NCBI GenBank assembly: GCA_001972305.1
Contig: BDDD01005195.1
Coordinates: 6,755-70,754, forward strand
Reading direction: 5' to 3'
Source: Cephalotus follicularis
Taxonomy: Eukaryota; Streptophyta; Magnoliopsida; Oxalidales; Cephalotaceae
Length of the DNA: 64,000 nt
In this document: positions 24,870 to 36,289 of the stretch, piece after piece
How positions within the stretch are numbered: the first letter of the stretch is position 1
Layout of the letters: each line of letters begins with the position of its first letter
The notes under the pieces: model-generated
What the model saw: the letters and a program-made list of their open reading frames with translations, nothing else
Database searches by the model: none
Told to the model about the DNA's origin: nothing
Made by a program: the position numbers and the translations under genes

Positions 24870-27590
24870 CCAGGAATTCAAGCTTTGAGGTCTCTTGTTC
24901 ACTCTCTCTTCACACAAGTTAACCAAATCGATCAAAGCACCCCTATGTGTTCTTGGTGCCAGTCACCAAGTCATGTGATCGAAGAATGCCAAAGCTACAT
25001 TGAAAATCAATATACTCCTGAGAATGTGTCCGCAATGAACCAATACAACCCGTATGGTAACACTTACAATCCGGGTTGGCGAAACCATCCTAACTTCTCA
25101 TGGAGTCAATGGCAAAACATGCGAGGATAATCAAATTTTTCGGGGCAGCCTTCTAGCGTTGGTGCCCCACCTCCACACTTTTCGGGACAACCTTCGAGCT
25201 TCCCTAGCCAGTCTGCCCCACAGCAGACATTTCCAAAGTTCTCCCAAAATTCGAACACTATTCAACCATCCTTCCCACAAAATCAATTCCAAAATCAACA
25301 ATCACCTGGATTGTTGAACCAAAGGGAAGATACGTCTAGGATTTCATCTTTAGAAAAGAGCATGGAACTTCTTATGAGCACTGTGATGACTAGTCAGCAT
25401 AACCTAGAAAAGCAAATCTCTCAGCTGGCATCTGCGGTGCATACAAGAGAAAAAGGGAAGATGTCTTCCCAACCTGAACCGAATCCTATGACGAATATGA
25501 TTCAGCCCGATCGTATCCAACCGCAATCTAATCCGCAATGCTCATCTTCTTCCGGCCCATCCGACCAAGCATTTGCCTTGCGAAGTGAAAGTGAGTACCA
25601 ACCAGCGGATAAGATAGAAAATTTGAGCGAGAAGTTGGTTGAGTCATTTGCGCATAAAAAATCAAAAGAACAGTTGGTTGATTCCTTTGTGCAACCAACA
25701 AATTTGAATGTGGAAGAAGAAGTTAGGGAAGAGAAAGAAAAAGAGGAAAAGGAACAATTACTGGAAATACCTAAGCGTTCATTTGATCCCCCAGTTCCTT
25801 TTCCTAAGAGATTGCAAAGCAAGAAAGCCCCAACAATGGAAAAGATCATCAATACATTTAAACAAGTTCAAATCAATATTCCATTACTTGAAGCCATTGA
25901 ACAGGTGCCCTTTTACGCAAAAGTCCTAAAAGACTTATGCACGAAAAAGAGGATCCTTCAGACTATGAAAAAGGCTTTCTTGGCAGCCAACATTAGTGCA
26001 CTGTTTTCGCAACCCACGATGCGAAAGTATAAAGACCCTAGCTGCCCGACAATCTCTTGTGTTATTGGTAACACCAAAATCGATCATGCCTTGCTCGATT
26101 TAGGAGCAAGTGTGAATTTGTTACCTTTGAAAGTTTTTGAGCAACTAGGTTTAGGAGAGTTGCTCCCGACCAATACGACTTTGCAATTAGCTGATAGGTC
26201 GGTAAAAGTACCAAGAGGAAAAATTTAGGATGTTTTGATAAAGGTTGGTGAGTTTTTCTTTCCTGTCGATTTTGTCGTATTAGATGCCCAACCTGTTGTG
26301 AACATAAAAGACCAAATTCCAGTTATCCTTGGTAGACCATTCTTGGCCATGAGTAATGCATTGATTAATTGCTGAAATGGTCTCATGAAGTTGAGTTTTG
26401 AAAAGTCGTCGATGGACTTTAACATCGTTCGTTTGGGAAAGCATCAATCTGAATTTGATGATGTCTACGTGATTCGCTCGATTCCTGATACCATTGATTC
26501 GTATTTTAATATCGACTTTGATCACAATTTCAGGGGAGACTTCGAGATTGAGGAAGCTAAGCAAAAAGATAGATTGGTGTGGCTAGAAAATGAGGAAGCA
26601 TTAGCATGGTTAGAAAGTAAGCTTAATGAGCCAACGTCGGATAGTGAATGGGATCATCTATCCCATTACACTCACAAAATTGCCATGCCTGACCAAACAT
26701 ATTTTGATGAAGATTTTGATAACAACTTCATGGAATGCTTGAGAGAATTCGAGGAATTGGAGCAACACAAAAGGAAATTCTGAGTTGGTTTGACGATGGG
26801 GATGTTGCTTCGATTTTGGAAGTTCAATGGGATAATCTGTCCCATTTCACACACAAACTTAGCACGCCATCCCACCCTCACACCATCCTCAAAAATAACT
26901 TTTTCTTTACTAAAGATCAATTAGGATGGAGGGTGTGCATTCGTATGGACCATGTGTGTGATTGGTTGGTAGTCCATGGTTATTCTTGTTCTCTAGATGG
27001 TTTTTACTGGTGGAAGTCCTATTGGGACGATGCTGACATTGTTTCTTGGCACTCTATACGTTTTGTTGACAACATTTTTCACTGTCAATCTTCTCTTGAT
27101 GGTTTCTATTGGTGGAGATCTTGTTGGGATTGCTCTTATATTATTAAAATTGTTTTCCCATGTGGTATATTTAAGATTGACATGATAGGTATAGGAGATG
27201 CATTCAAATATTCTTGTTCTAATGATGGATTTTATTGGTGGACATCTTTTTGGGATGATACTTATATTATTAAACCTATGCCTTCACGTGGTGTGTTTGA
27301 GTTTGTTAAGACAGATATTGGAGATGCGTTCAAAGTGAAAAGAAAGCGAGCACTAAGGAAGCAAGCACTAATATTTTTGGATTTTCAAGCTGCATTGATT
27401 GAAGAGGCCATGGACTTTCATGAGCCTCGTTATTTTGAGCCTCCATGATCCTTTCCTGTTTTCAATTATTTTATTATCTTTGCATAATTAGGAGTAGTTT
27501 TTAATAGTTTATCTCAAAATTGGTATACTTCGCCTAGGTTGGATAAATTATAACTAGTTTACGTTTCCCTGTGTTCGACCCGTTACTGCA
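24870..27590 (+). mobile_element. Athila-type Ty3/gypsy gag-protease fragment (broken)
   Basis: The gag zinc-knuckle part reads MCSWCQSPSHVIEECQS followed by NTYNPGWRNHPNFSW, a hallmark of Athila gag. Further on come acidic linkers and an aspartic protease region (CPTISCVIGNTKIDHALLDL, VNLLPLKVFEQLGL, LQLADRSVKVPRG) around 26040-26225, then VILGRPFLA. No reverse transcriptase or integrase follows; instead there is a repeat-bearing ORF (26735-27448). The right edge holds GTTCGACCCGTTACTGC near 27572, a sequence typical of Athila non-coding ends. Non-autonomous and broken, with a few breaks. Confidence 0.8.
26735..27448 (+). mobile_element. ORF with three-fold aromatic repeat, downstream of the Athila protease
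   Basis: A 237-codon open frame that I do not recognise. It contains three copies of a module: SLDGFYWWKSYWDDADIV, SLDGFYWWRSCWDCSYII and SNDGFYWWTSFWDDTYII, encoded at about 26990, 27092 and 27218 (spacing 102 and 126 bp). The tail is basic, then ends FHEPRYFEPP. It occupies the place where pol would normally follow. It could be coding sequence taken up by a non-autonomous family or a family-specific accessory ORF; whether it was ever translated is unknown. Confidence 0.5.
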
Positions 27591-27771
27591 TGATCCGTGC
27601 ACTTGCGGCTATAAATTTTAAAACATCATATTCTTTTTACGTGAACAGCACATGCAAGGGCTTTCCTTGCATGTTATGGCAGCTGGTGGCATGCTCACGA
27701 CACCTGTCCCTTGCATGCCATGCCCTTGCTCTGTCTCACGCATGCACAGACACCTGTTCTGCTGCTAATTC

Positions 27772-27852
27772 CAGTCGACTCTCTTAAGTGGCCAGTCGAC
27801 TGTCCCTTTTTAATGGGCTAACAGTCGACTGTTCCCCCGTGACAGTCGACTG
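27772..27852. repeat. CAGTCGACTG motif cluster 2
   Basis: Four copies of CAGTCGACT within 81 bp near the right end of the 22499-28050 element (three of them CAGTCGACTGTCC or CAGTCGACTGTTCC). Confidence 0.8.
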
Positions 27853-28055
27853 TCCTGCCCAATTTCTGATCCCTTAATTTTATTCCTCCAACTTCTTTTC
27901 AGTTCTAATTAGTCATTAAGACTTGCAATTTAAACCTTCAAAACAACAATTAACTGAAAAGAAAAAAAAATTACATTACATCTTTAACCAACATTTATTT
28001 TATTCATCGATCCGTACGATATACATTGATTAAAAATTACGGTTGTTACACTTAC

Positions 28056-28662
28056 TTTGTGTGATCCTCCAACAAAACTACGCTTGTCTTATCAGAGGAA
28101 GAGAAGAAGAGGTGGAGGACTCTTGCTTGGTACGATCCTCTGGGATGTAGTTGGGCCTGCCTTAACATGGGAAGTAAAATTACCAAGGAAGGAGTCTTAC
28201 TGGTAGCTAACCTTAGTAGGCTTAGTTAAACTACTCTCAATTAATGGACTTCACTTTTTGGGCCTAAACCTAGCATTCATAGGAGACGTGTCGAACACGA
28301 TTTACACGTGGCATGACCAGCGCATTTACCGCCTATGTCTCTTCGTTTCCCGCATCTGATTTGACGTCCGTCTTTTGGCTGTTTGATCTGTAGAGATTGT
28401 GTGGCTTGGATCTGCCTGAAATCAAGTCCTTGGCCTTTAAAAAGGCAATCTCCTTTCAAAGAAGACTCTTTGCTTTCTTCAACCTTGAGATTAACTTCTA
28501 GCATTGAGCTCTTCGATTTTCTGGGCTTTCAAGTCAACTTCACTTCGCAAATATTTCTTCAAACTTTTTGGTGAGTATCTCTTGGCTTCTAGTTGTTCCA
28601 AACTGATCTAGGACTTCCCTTTAGGTTCTCCAAGCTTCTTATCCTTTCTCTCTCTGGTATAT
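28056..28662. other. Tat block: untranslated zone between insertion and antisense ORF
   Basis: The part from about 28290 (CGATTTACACGTGGCATGACC, then CCGCCTATGTCTCTTCGTTT) matches the reverse complement of 9020-9090 in Tat copy 1, so it belongs to the Tat 3' zone. It would act as the upstream region of the antisense ORF. Confidence 0.6.
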
Positions 28663-29207
28663 ATGGCTAGAACCAAACGAACTCGTAGATCTCCTAGTCC
28701 TGAGGATGTTGCTCCCTTGGCAATGGTGGTGCATGTTGTCGAACGCCCCCTTGATACGAAGGAAAACGCGGGTGCCACGGTGGGAGACCCTGATGCTCTC
28801 ACATTTGAAGTAGGAACTCAAGCTTTGGAAGGCTATTTTGACATGAGTGTACTCTCTCGTGAGAGAGTATTGGAACTCGCCAGGAAGTACTGCTTTCCCG
28901 AGGGCATTACGTTCAATGTCCCCCAAAATCCTCAGATGGCTATGGAGAGTAGGCCTGGCCCCTTCATGGTTTTTGAAGATGCCTTCTCTCATGGTTTGAG
29001 AATTCCAGTGCCTTCCTTTGACATTTTGATTCTGAGGAGTTTCTACCTATACCCCACACTCCTCCAACCGCAGTCCTGGAGCTTTGTGATGGTTTCCTGG
29101 TCAAGTGCATTGAGTCAGAGGTCACTGCGACAACGAAATTGTTCAAAGAGTTCCACGTCCTCGGCCTCTCTAGGCAAGCGTGGATACACTTTCAAGTCCC
29201 GTCCCGG

Positions 29208-30093
29208 TTGTTGGCTTTTTGCCACCCCTTTAAATGTGTTAAAGGTTATGTTTCGATGATTAACAAACAAGTAACAAACAAGGAATACTTGTATGCATGT
29301 TTTGATATGTTACAAACACATATACTCACTTGATTGTATGTTGAAAGTGTTGCAAAGGTTTAAATTGCAGAAACAGGCACAATCCAGTCGACTGCCATGA
29401 TGAACAGCCGACTATTGAGGTTGAGTAGCCGACTGCCCAATGATGAATAGTCGACTGGACCTTCAAAGAAACCTAGCACCTGGAACTTGCACTCCAACCA
29501 GCCGACTGTCTCAGGCATCCAGTCGATTGCCATGTCAATCCAGTCGACTGCCAAGGCTTTCCAACCGACTGCCTAGAAATGGACATTTCAACCAGTAACT
29601 TCTGTAAATCCAATTTCAGTTCAACCAGCCGACTGGAACAGAGCACCGGTCGACTGCCAAGGCACACAGTCGACTGCCCAGTCCATCCAGCCGGCTGCCA
29701 CTCTCCAATGGCTATAATTACAAATGCACAACATTTTCTCCAGCCGACTGCAAGGAAAATCCAGCCGACTGGATTTGGTCTGAATGCTTAAAAATAGATC
29801 CGTTGGAGCATCTTCAAGTGTAAGGTGGTTTGCTTTGATTTGCACCCGGAAGCCAAAAATCAAAGGTTGCTAGTGGTATCTAGTGGAATCTCAAGGGGTT
29901 CTTGAGAAAGTGGACGTAGGCACGGATTTTGCCGAACCACTATAAATCGTTTGCACACTCTCTATCCCTTATCTCTTTTACTTACAATTGTATTAATTTG
30001 TTCTTGTGTGCTTGTTTAGTTTCATAATTTAATTTGTTAATTCCGCAAATAAATTGTTTAGTAATTAAAGGTTGCCATATACAGGTTCCAACA
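29208..30093 (+). mobile_element. Solo LTR, probably Ty1/copia (886 bp), inside the Tat antisense ORF
   Basis: It starts TGTTGG and ends CCAACA (perfect 6-bp inverted ends) with perfect 5-bp target duplication CCGGT at 29203-29207 and 30094-30098. GTGGACGTAGGC ... GCCGAACCACTATAAAT near 29909-29950 is a conserved block of plant copia LTRs and is shared with the fragment at 61733-62221. It contains a dense GTCGAC-motif cluster (29384-29772). No internal region is present, so it is the product of LTR-LTR recombination. Confidence 0.85.
29384..29772. repeat. CAGTCGACTG/CAGCCGACTG cluster 3, about 14 copies
   Basis: Copies are spaced about 15-45 bp through the first half of the solo LTR, often as ATCCAGTCGACTGCC. 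The segment CGACTATTGAGGTTGAGTAG at about 29409 closely matches CGACTATCTAGGTTGAGTAG at 24361 in the neighbouring LTR element. Confidence 0.85.
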
Positions 30094-30404
30094 CCGGTGC
30101 AAAGAAACTGTTGGTGAATCCTACCAAATCCATCAAGAACTAGAGGATGAGGTATTTCTTGATAAAGAACCTCCTGAGGTTCACCGCCTCCAGCTGGTGT
30201 GATTCATTGGAAACCCAGCACTTGAATAAGAGGTCTCGTTTGTCCTCGGCAGAGAATGTGGACCTCAGCAAACTCTTGACCTTGGAGGCCGGGGAAATGA
30301 ACTCCATTGTGCTTGAGGATCGTCTACTCCGTGTTGGGTTGAGTGTGACCCCTAGCCGAGTATCCCACTTGGATGATGCCGAGGACACCCCGGATGGGGT
30401 TGAG

Positions 30405-30463
<59 letters not shown>

Positions 30464-30478
30464 AAGAAAGATCAGGAT
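30405..30478. repeat. Compound microsatellite (GATA)n(GA)n(GAAA)n
   Basis: A run of GATA units passes into about 20 GA units and then GAAA units, within the Tat antisense ORF zone. Useful as a length-polymorphic marker. Confidence 0.95.
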
Positions 30479-32639
30479 AGATCCTAGCCTGATGTGCCGA
30501 GGGAAAGCTGTATTAAGCTTTCATCTCCTCCTTTTTGAACTTTTAAATTTCATTTGTTCTTTTTCCATTTTGTGCTATGCTTTTGATCTTGTAATTTCTA
30601 TCTTTTGCAGCAATGGAACCTCGACGCCGTGTTGCTTATATCATGAGGGTCAGAAAGAAGAAGAAGCCGAGGGTGGCTTCGGGCGAGGAAAGGGGGAGAG
30701 CTCCGGGGATGAACGCCGAGGCAAGCAGGGTAAAGGCCGAGGTGGCTGCTGCAGCCACAGTTAAGCCTACTGCTGCCGAGGTCGCCTGGCTGAGAGCTGT
30801 TTGAGGCAAACGGATTATGCAGGTGGTCCCTGCCCAATCCAAAAAGCAAAAGACAAGGCCAGATGGGGCGGGCTCTAGTCGGGGGAAAGTAGAGGCTGAT
30901 CCCTTGGTGAGCACCGAGGACCCTATCCACCTTGGTGTTCCTTGGGATGCTGGCAAGATGGAGAAGGATCTCGATACTTTCAGCAGCACCAACTGGGAGC
31001 TCAATGTTCCTGGGGCCCCTTTCATCCTCAGCAAGTTGTACTTTCATCCGTCTAAACTCCAAGCCAGGAAAGGATGGACTTATGACCGGCTCTTCAACGA
31101 CTGCATTCTGAACCAGATTCGGGTATGTAGGTCCTCCTATTTTCTCTGACATATTTTTGTTTCTCCTTTGACGTTAGTTTTCCTTTGGCAGGGTCTGAAT
31201 GACTCTCAACTCATGGTGGAAAATTTTAAAGATACCTTGGAACTCAACAACCACCTGCGCGAGGAGGTGGCGGAACTGACTGAAACCGTCAGGTCGGCCA
31301 AAGCTCAGCTGGATGAGGTTCTCAGAACTTAAGAGTCCATCGTAGAGGAGAAGAGGCAAGCCCTAAAAATGCTGGAGGATGAGAGGTCAGGGAAAAAGAG
31401 GATTGAGGAGAGCCTTTTGCAGACTAGTGACTCCTTAAAAAATCTTAAAGAGGAGTTCGCTAAGTTCCGAGAGGAGGAGGCTTCTCAAACCTAGGCGGTA
31501 GTATACAAGTCCCTGGTGGAATTCAAGGCTTCGACTGAATTCCAAATGATTATGGAAGGGGCTATACAGGGATTCAAGGCCTCCCCCATTTTTAGGGAGA
31601 TACTTTTTGAAGAATCCGCTGAGTACTTCTGCCAGGGATTTTATTCTTGCTAGAACTGGATTTCCTCTATCCATCCCGAGGTTCCTCTCGATCACTTTGT
31701 ATGCTGCTAAACTGCTGATAAGTTTAACTTCTATCTCAAGGGCATCGATATAGAGGAAGAGAAGGCTGCTGCGGCCTTGGAAGAGGAAGAGGATCGCCTC
31801 ACCATGGAGGCTGAGGAAACTGAAAGAGTTGAAAACTAGGATGTTGTGGTCATTCATAGTGACTCTGACCATGATCCTCAACCTCCTTCTTCCCTCCCTT
31901 TCTCTGCACCTTTGCCAGAGGATGATCAAGAGGCTCCCCCTCCAGAGGCTTATCTTTAGTCTTGTACTTTTAATTTTTCTTGTAATGTAATTTCTTTTCT
32001 TCGACTCTTGTAATATAATTTCTCAATGCCAAAGAAATACAAAGTTTTTTGCATCTCAGATCTTTTATCCTGTTTATTTCTTGCTCTGCATGCTTGAACT
32101 CCATCCGAATACTTCCAACTCACTTAGGATAATTGAATGTAAGTAATAGAACTTGCGCTTCCTCTGAGCATCATTGTTCCCCTTAGGGACTTTAACATAG
32201 TCTAACTTATAGACTATGTTATGGCCTTACAATTTTCAGACCTAGTTACCCAAACTTTCTAGTCCCCTTAGGACACCTTATTTCAAAGGCGCTTAGGCAA
32301 TGATACTTGGTCTTTGCGAGTTCCTATGTGTTCCCAGACCAAGTTTTAAGTCTGCTAGGACAAGTTCTTACGGGATTTCCTAGTAGGATCTCGTTTGATC
32401 CTTTATATTCTAGACCAAGTCGTCTGAGCTTGCAGTCATCTTAGGGACACTTGTTTCAAAGTGCTCAGTCCAACGAACTTGATCGTTGCGAGTTCTTATG
32501 GATTCGCCTCTCAAGACACGATGTGGGTTTGGTCGGACAAATTCGTATGGAATTACTGACCTGTGTTTGCTCCATTGGGAGTCTTGTTGCTTCCTTATAA
32601 GTATTTTTAAGTTTTACCCCCTAAGGAGTATTTCATAAA

Positions 32640-32760
32640 TATTCTTTAGGTGTTCCTCAGGTGGAGTCTTAAGTGCTCCTCGGAAGGAGTCTTTGTTGCT
32701 CCTCGGAAGGAGTCTTCATTGGTCATTGGAAGGAGTCTTTATTGAATTGAGACCTCGGTC
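32640..32760. repeat. Tandem repeat of the Tat 3' zone (block 2)
   Basis: Units of CTCCTCGGAAGGAGTCTTTG type, four or five copies; the inverse-strand counterpart of 5560-5770. Confidence 0.75.
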
Positions 32761-33064
32761 TGTTCGAGACTTTAGTCTGTAATTGCTTTACTCCCTTAGG
32801 AGTTTTATGTCTTCGTAAGACTTGGAGAGCTCGGGTCATTTACCAGGGTCTGCTCTGATTGCTCCCTTGGGAGCATGGTCAGAAATGCTTGTATTAAAAC
32901 TTCTTGATTGAGGGAGTTGATCGGTGGATGTTCAGAGGTTTAAGGACATGAACATTGGGCCTCCGGTCCCTTGAAAACTTGGAACTATGCTCTTTGACAA
33001 GCACTTTTTGATAAAAAAATTTAGCTTTATTGACATTTTTGAATTTTGTACAACTTACAAAGAA

Positions 33065-36000
33065 TCATTGGTAGTACTTCCTTACATGCTCAGCATTCCA
33101 AGCTCTAGGAATCTCCCTGCCCCCCAGAGTTTCATGTTTGAATATTCCTAGGCGGAGCACTCTTTTCACCTTGTAAGGTCCTTCCCAATTAGGGGCTAGC
33201 TTTCCTCTGGTACAGGTCAGATCTGTTATGGCTGCATTACGTAGGACTAAGTCTCCTTCCTTTAGTGGTCGAGGGTTCACCTTTTTGTTGTAGTAACGGC
33301 TTACCCTGTGTTGGTAGGCTGCAACTTTGATGGCTGCCTTATCTCTGAGCTCTTCTACTAAATCGAGGATGTTCCTCAACCCTTTTTCATTATTCTCCTC
33401 ACTGAAGTGCACAACCCTTGGTAACTGCACTCCAATTTCTATCGGTATCATGGCTTCAGCTCCAAAACAAAGGCTATATGGGGACTCACCGGTAGTGGTC
33501 CGAAGAGTGGTTCTATACTCCCAAAGTACACTTGGTAACTCCTCTGTCCATCTACCCTTGCTATCTTCCAGACGCTTTTTTAAGCCCGAGATCATTTCTT
33601 TGTTAATCACTTCGGTCTGACCATTACTCTGGGGGTAGGCAACTAAGGCAAGCCTATGCTCAATTCTCAATTCTTTGCAAAAATCATGGAAGGCATTACA
33701 ATCAAACTATTTTCCGCTGTCTAAGACTATTATCCTCGAAACTCCGAATCTACAGATAATTGATTTCCAAATGAAGTTCTCCGTGTTTTTCTCTGTAATT
33801 GTGGCCAGGGGCTCGACTTCTACTCATTTGGTGAAATAATCCACTACCACAACAAAGTACTTCCTCTGCCCTGTTGCTACCGGAAGTGGTCCGACGAAGT
33901 CCATCCTCCATTGTGAAAAAGGCCAAGGAGCCGTGATAGATGTCAAAGGCTCTAAGGGTCTTCTGCTTATATTAGCATTCCTTTGATACTTATCACACTT
34001 CCTCACTAAATCTATAGCATCCTGATGCATGGTCGGCCAGAAGTAGCCCTGCCTCAACAATTTGTTGGACAAGGTTCTGCCCCCCGTGTGGTTGCCACAT
34101 ACTCTTTCATGGACTTTTCTTAGAGCATAATCGGCCTCTAAGAGAGTCAAACACCTCATCCAAGGAAAAGAGAAAGACCTTTTGTAGAGGATCCCATCTC
34201 GGAGTTGATATATGTTCTCTCTGTACACTAGTTTCCTCGCCTCCGAAGGGTCCTCGGGCAAAATACCATTCCTCAGCCAATTGATAAAGGGAGTCATCTA
34301 GTTTGGCTCCTGTGGTACATCTATGTCCATTACATCTACTTCAGAGATGGTCGGCCTGTCCAGGTAGTCTACTAGCACGGTTCGATTCTTCTCCAACTCC
34401 TCTGCCGTGGCTGAACTTTTTCCTCTTCTCTGACTAGCACTGCACTCACTGCACCCGAGGTGGCCGCAAGGTACAAATACAAGTCTTCCCCATCCTTGGG
34501 TTTCGAGATCAGAGGAGGGGAAGCCAGGTATTCCTTCAACTTGTCGAAGGCTTCTTGGCAGTCGTCTGACCAAGAGAATCCCTTGGGATCTCTAAGTATT
34601 TTGAAGAAGGGAAGGCACTTCTCTGCTGACTTTGACACAAACCTGCTCAGGGCTGCAATCTTCCCATTTAATCTTTGGACATCCCTGATGGTTTGAGGAG
34701 GTCTCATGCTTTGAATCACCAAGATCTTCTCTAGGTTAGCCTCTATTCCTCTGCTAGAGACCATGAATCCGTGGAACTTTCCAGAGGTGACCCCAAATGT
34801 GCACTTGGAAGGATTGAGTTTCATGTTATATCTCCTCAGCACCTCAAACGTTTCCTCCAAGTCTTTTATATGGGGGCTCCGGGCTGGGGTCTTGACGAGC
34901 ATGTCGTCGATGCAGACCTCCATATTTTTCCCAATTTGAGGCTCAAAAATTTTGTTCACCAGACGCTGGTAGGTGGCCCCTGCATTCTTCAAGCCGAAGG
35001 GCATAACCTTGTAGCAGTACATTCCTCGGTCCGTTATGAATGCTGTCTTGTTCTCATCAGGCTTGTACATGGGAATTTGATTATATCCCGAGTAGGCGTC
35101 CAAGAAGCTTAATATTCTGTAACCCGAGGTTGCATCCACCAGCTGGTCTATCTTTGGGAGAGGGAAGTGATCCTTTGGACAAGCTTTGTTGAGGTTTGTG
35201 AAGTCGATGCACATCCTCCACTTGCCATTTACTTTTTTGACTAGCACTGGGTTCGCCAGCCAGTCTGAGTAGTGCACTTCCCTTATGAACCCTGCCTGCA
35301 ATAGCTTGCTCACCTCCTCTGCTATCGCCTGTTGCCTCTCTGGGACAAAGTTCCTCTTCTTTTGTCTGGTCGGGGGGTCTGGTTGGGTCCACGCTTAATT
35401 TGTGAACCATTACGTCTGGGCTGATCCTAGGGACCTCCTCTGCCGACCAGGCGAAAACGTCTTTATTATTCCGGAGGAATGTTATTAATTCCCCCTTCTC
35501 CGCCTCTCCAAGTTGTGAGCCAACTTGGAACACTTTCTCATTGTTTCCCTCTTCCATGGGCACTTGGAGAACATCCTCAATAGGTTGTGGACGCTCTGGT
35601 TCCATATCTCCTCTGAGCTCCACGTTTGCTATGGGGAGAGCCTTGTCCTTCCCCTTGTCCGAGATGGCAGTTTTGTAGCACTGCCTTGCTACCTGTTGGT
35701 CTCCTCTGACCTCCCCCACGCCAAACCTTGTTGGAAACTTCATCAATAAGTGTCTCGTAGACACTATGGCCTCCATCAAGTTCAGACCTAGTCGCCCCAC
35801 TATAGCATTGTAAGGGCTGGGTGTGTCCACCACCAGGAATGTCATCTCTACCTGAGTCTGGCGTGGGGCCGTGCCTGTAACCACGGACAGGTTGATGGAT
35901 CCCAGAGGATGGATCGTCTCGCCTGCAAAGCCAACCAGTGGGGTCTTTACGGGCTTTAGCTGGTCTGCCGGTATCCTCAGCTGATCAAATGCGTGTTTAT

Positions 36001-36136
36001 ATAGGATATCGGCCGAGCTGCCACTGTCAATAAGGATTCTCTTTATGGTGAAGAGTTCCACCAGAAGAGTTATCACCACTGGATCATCTTGAGGGAGACG
36101 TACTCCCTCATAGTCCGCCTCCGAGAAGGTTATCAC
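33065..36136 (-). mobile_element. Tat pol region of block 2: protease, RT, RNase H remains, integrase
   Basis: On the minus strand come a protease region with LIDSGSSADILY (about 36040), RT with YCYKVMPFGLKNAGATYQR and CIDDMLVKTP (35313-34650), RNase H remains (about 34650-34400), the HHCC zone (CDKYQRN near 33985) and the integrase core with VDYFTK and YPQSNGQTEVI (down to 33065). It matches the pol of Tat copy 1 closely. Broken. Confidence 0.85.
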
Positions 36137-36289
36137 CTACTCGTCTCCTCCAGTTTTAAGCCTTTTGCTGTGATGGACTTGTTGCACAGCAAGGGACTGT
36201 CTTCCGTAGGCCTTTCTCGCATTTTTGTGGTCGCCACCAGATGCGACCCCCCCAGAGATGGTGTGGATGACACCTCTGGGTTATTGCGG

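Larger units (their letters stand above)
22499..28050 (-). mobile_element. LTR-type element or solo LTR with CTTAC target duplication, holding nested insertions
   Basis: The ends are TGTCACACCCCG at 22499 and GGTTGTTACA at 28050 (on the minus strand TGTAACAACC ... GGGTGTGACA), flanked on both sides by CTTAC (22494-22498 and 28051-28055). I found no second copy of either end inside, so it reads as one large LTR later interrupted, or a non-autonomous LARD-like unit. Inside lie a CACTA terminus (22867), a 105-bp tandem repeat (23314), GTCGAC-motif clusters (24296, 27772) and an Athila fragment (about 24870-27590). It landed between the polypurine tract and antisense ORF of the Tat block, so it is younger than that block. 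Confidence 0.75.
28663..31960 (+). mobile_element. Antisense extra ORF zone of the second Tat block
   Basis: It begins MARTKRTRRSPSPEDVAP and carries the same core as the copy at 8739-6306 (FSHGLRIPVPSF, LLQPQSWSFV, FKEFHVL). Intron-like stretches are visible: CTTTTGCAG near 30602-30610 is a good acceptor, and GTATGTAGG (31122) to TTGGCAG (31191) brackets a short intron; a heptad-rich stretch follows (near 31200-31330). It is interrupted by the copia solo LTR at 29208-30093. On the strand opposite to this block's gag-pol, exactly as in copy 1. Broken. Confidence 0.7.

Noticed and set aside
22499-28050. First reading that this insertion splits the left Tat LTR
   Set aside because: The LTR end TTTCTCTCATCA at 22359 and the adjacent C-run (polypurine tract on the minus strand) show that the LTR is complete to the left and the insertion lies in the internal 3' zone.
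29384-29772. Regular CAGTCGACTG spacing as an integron or recombination-site array
   Set aside because: Spacing is irregular, no recombinase gene is near, and the cluster lies within a typical copia solo LTR.
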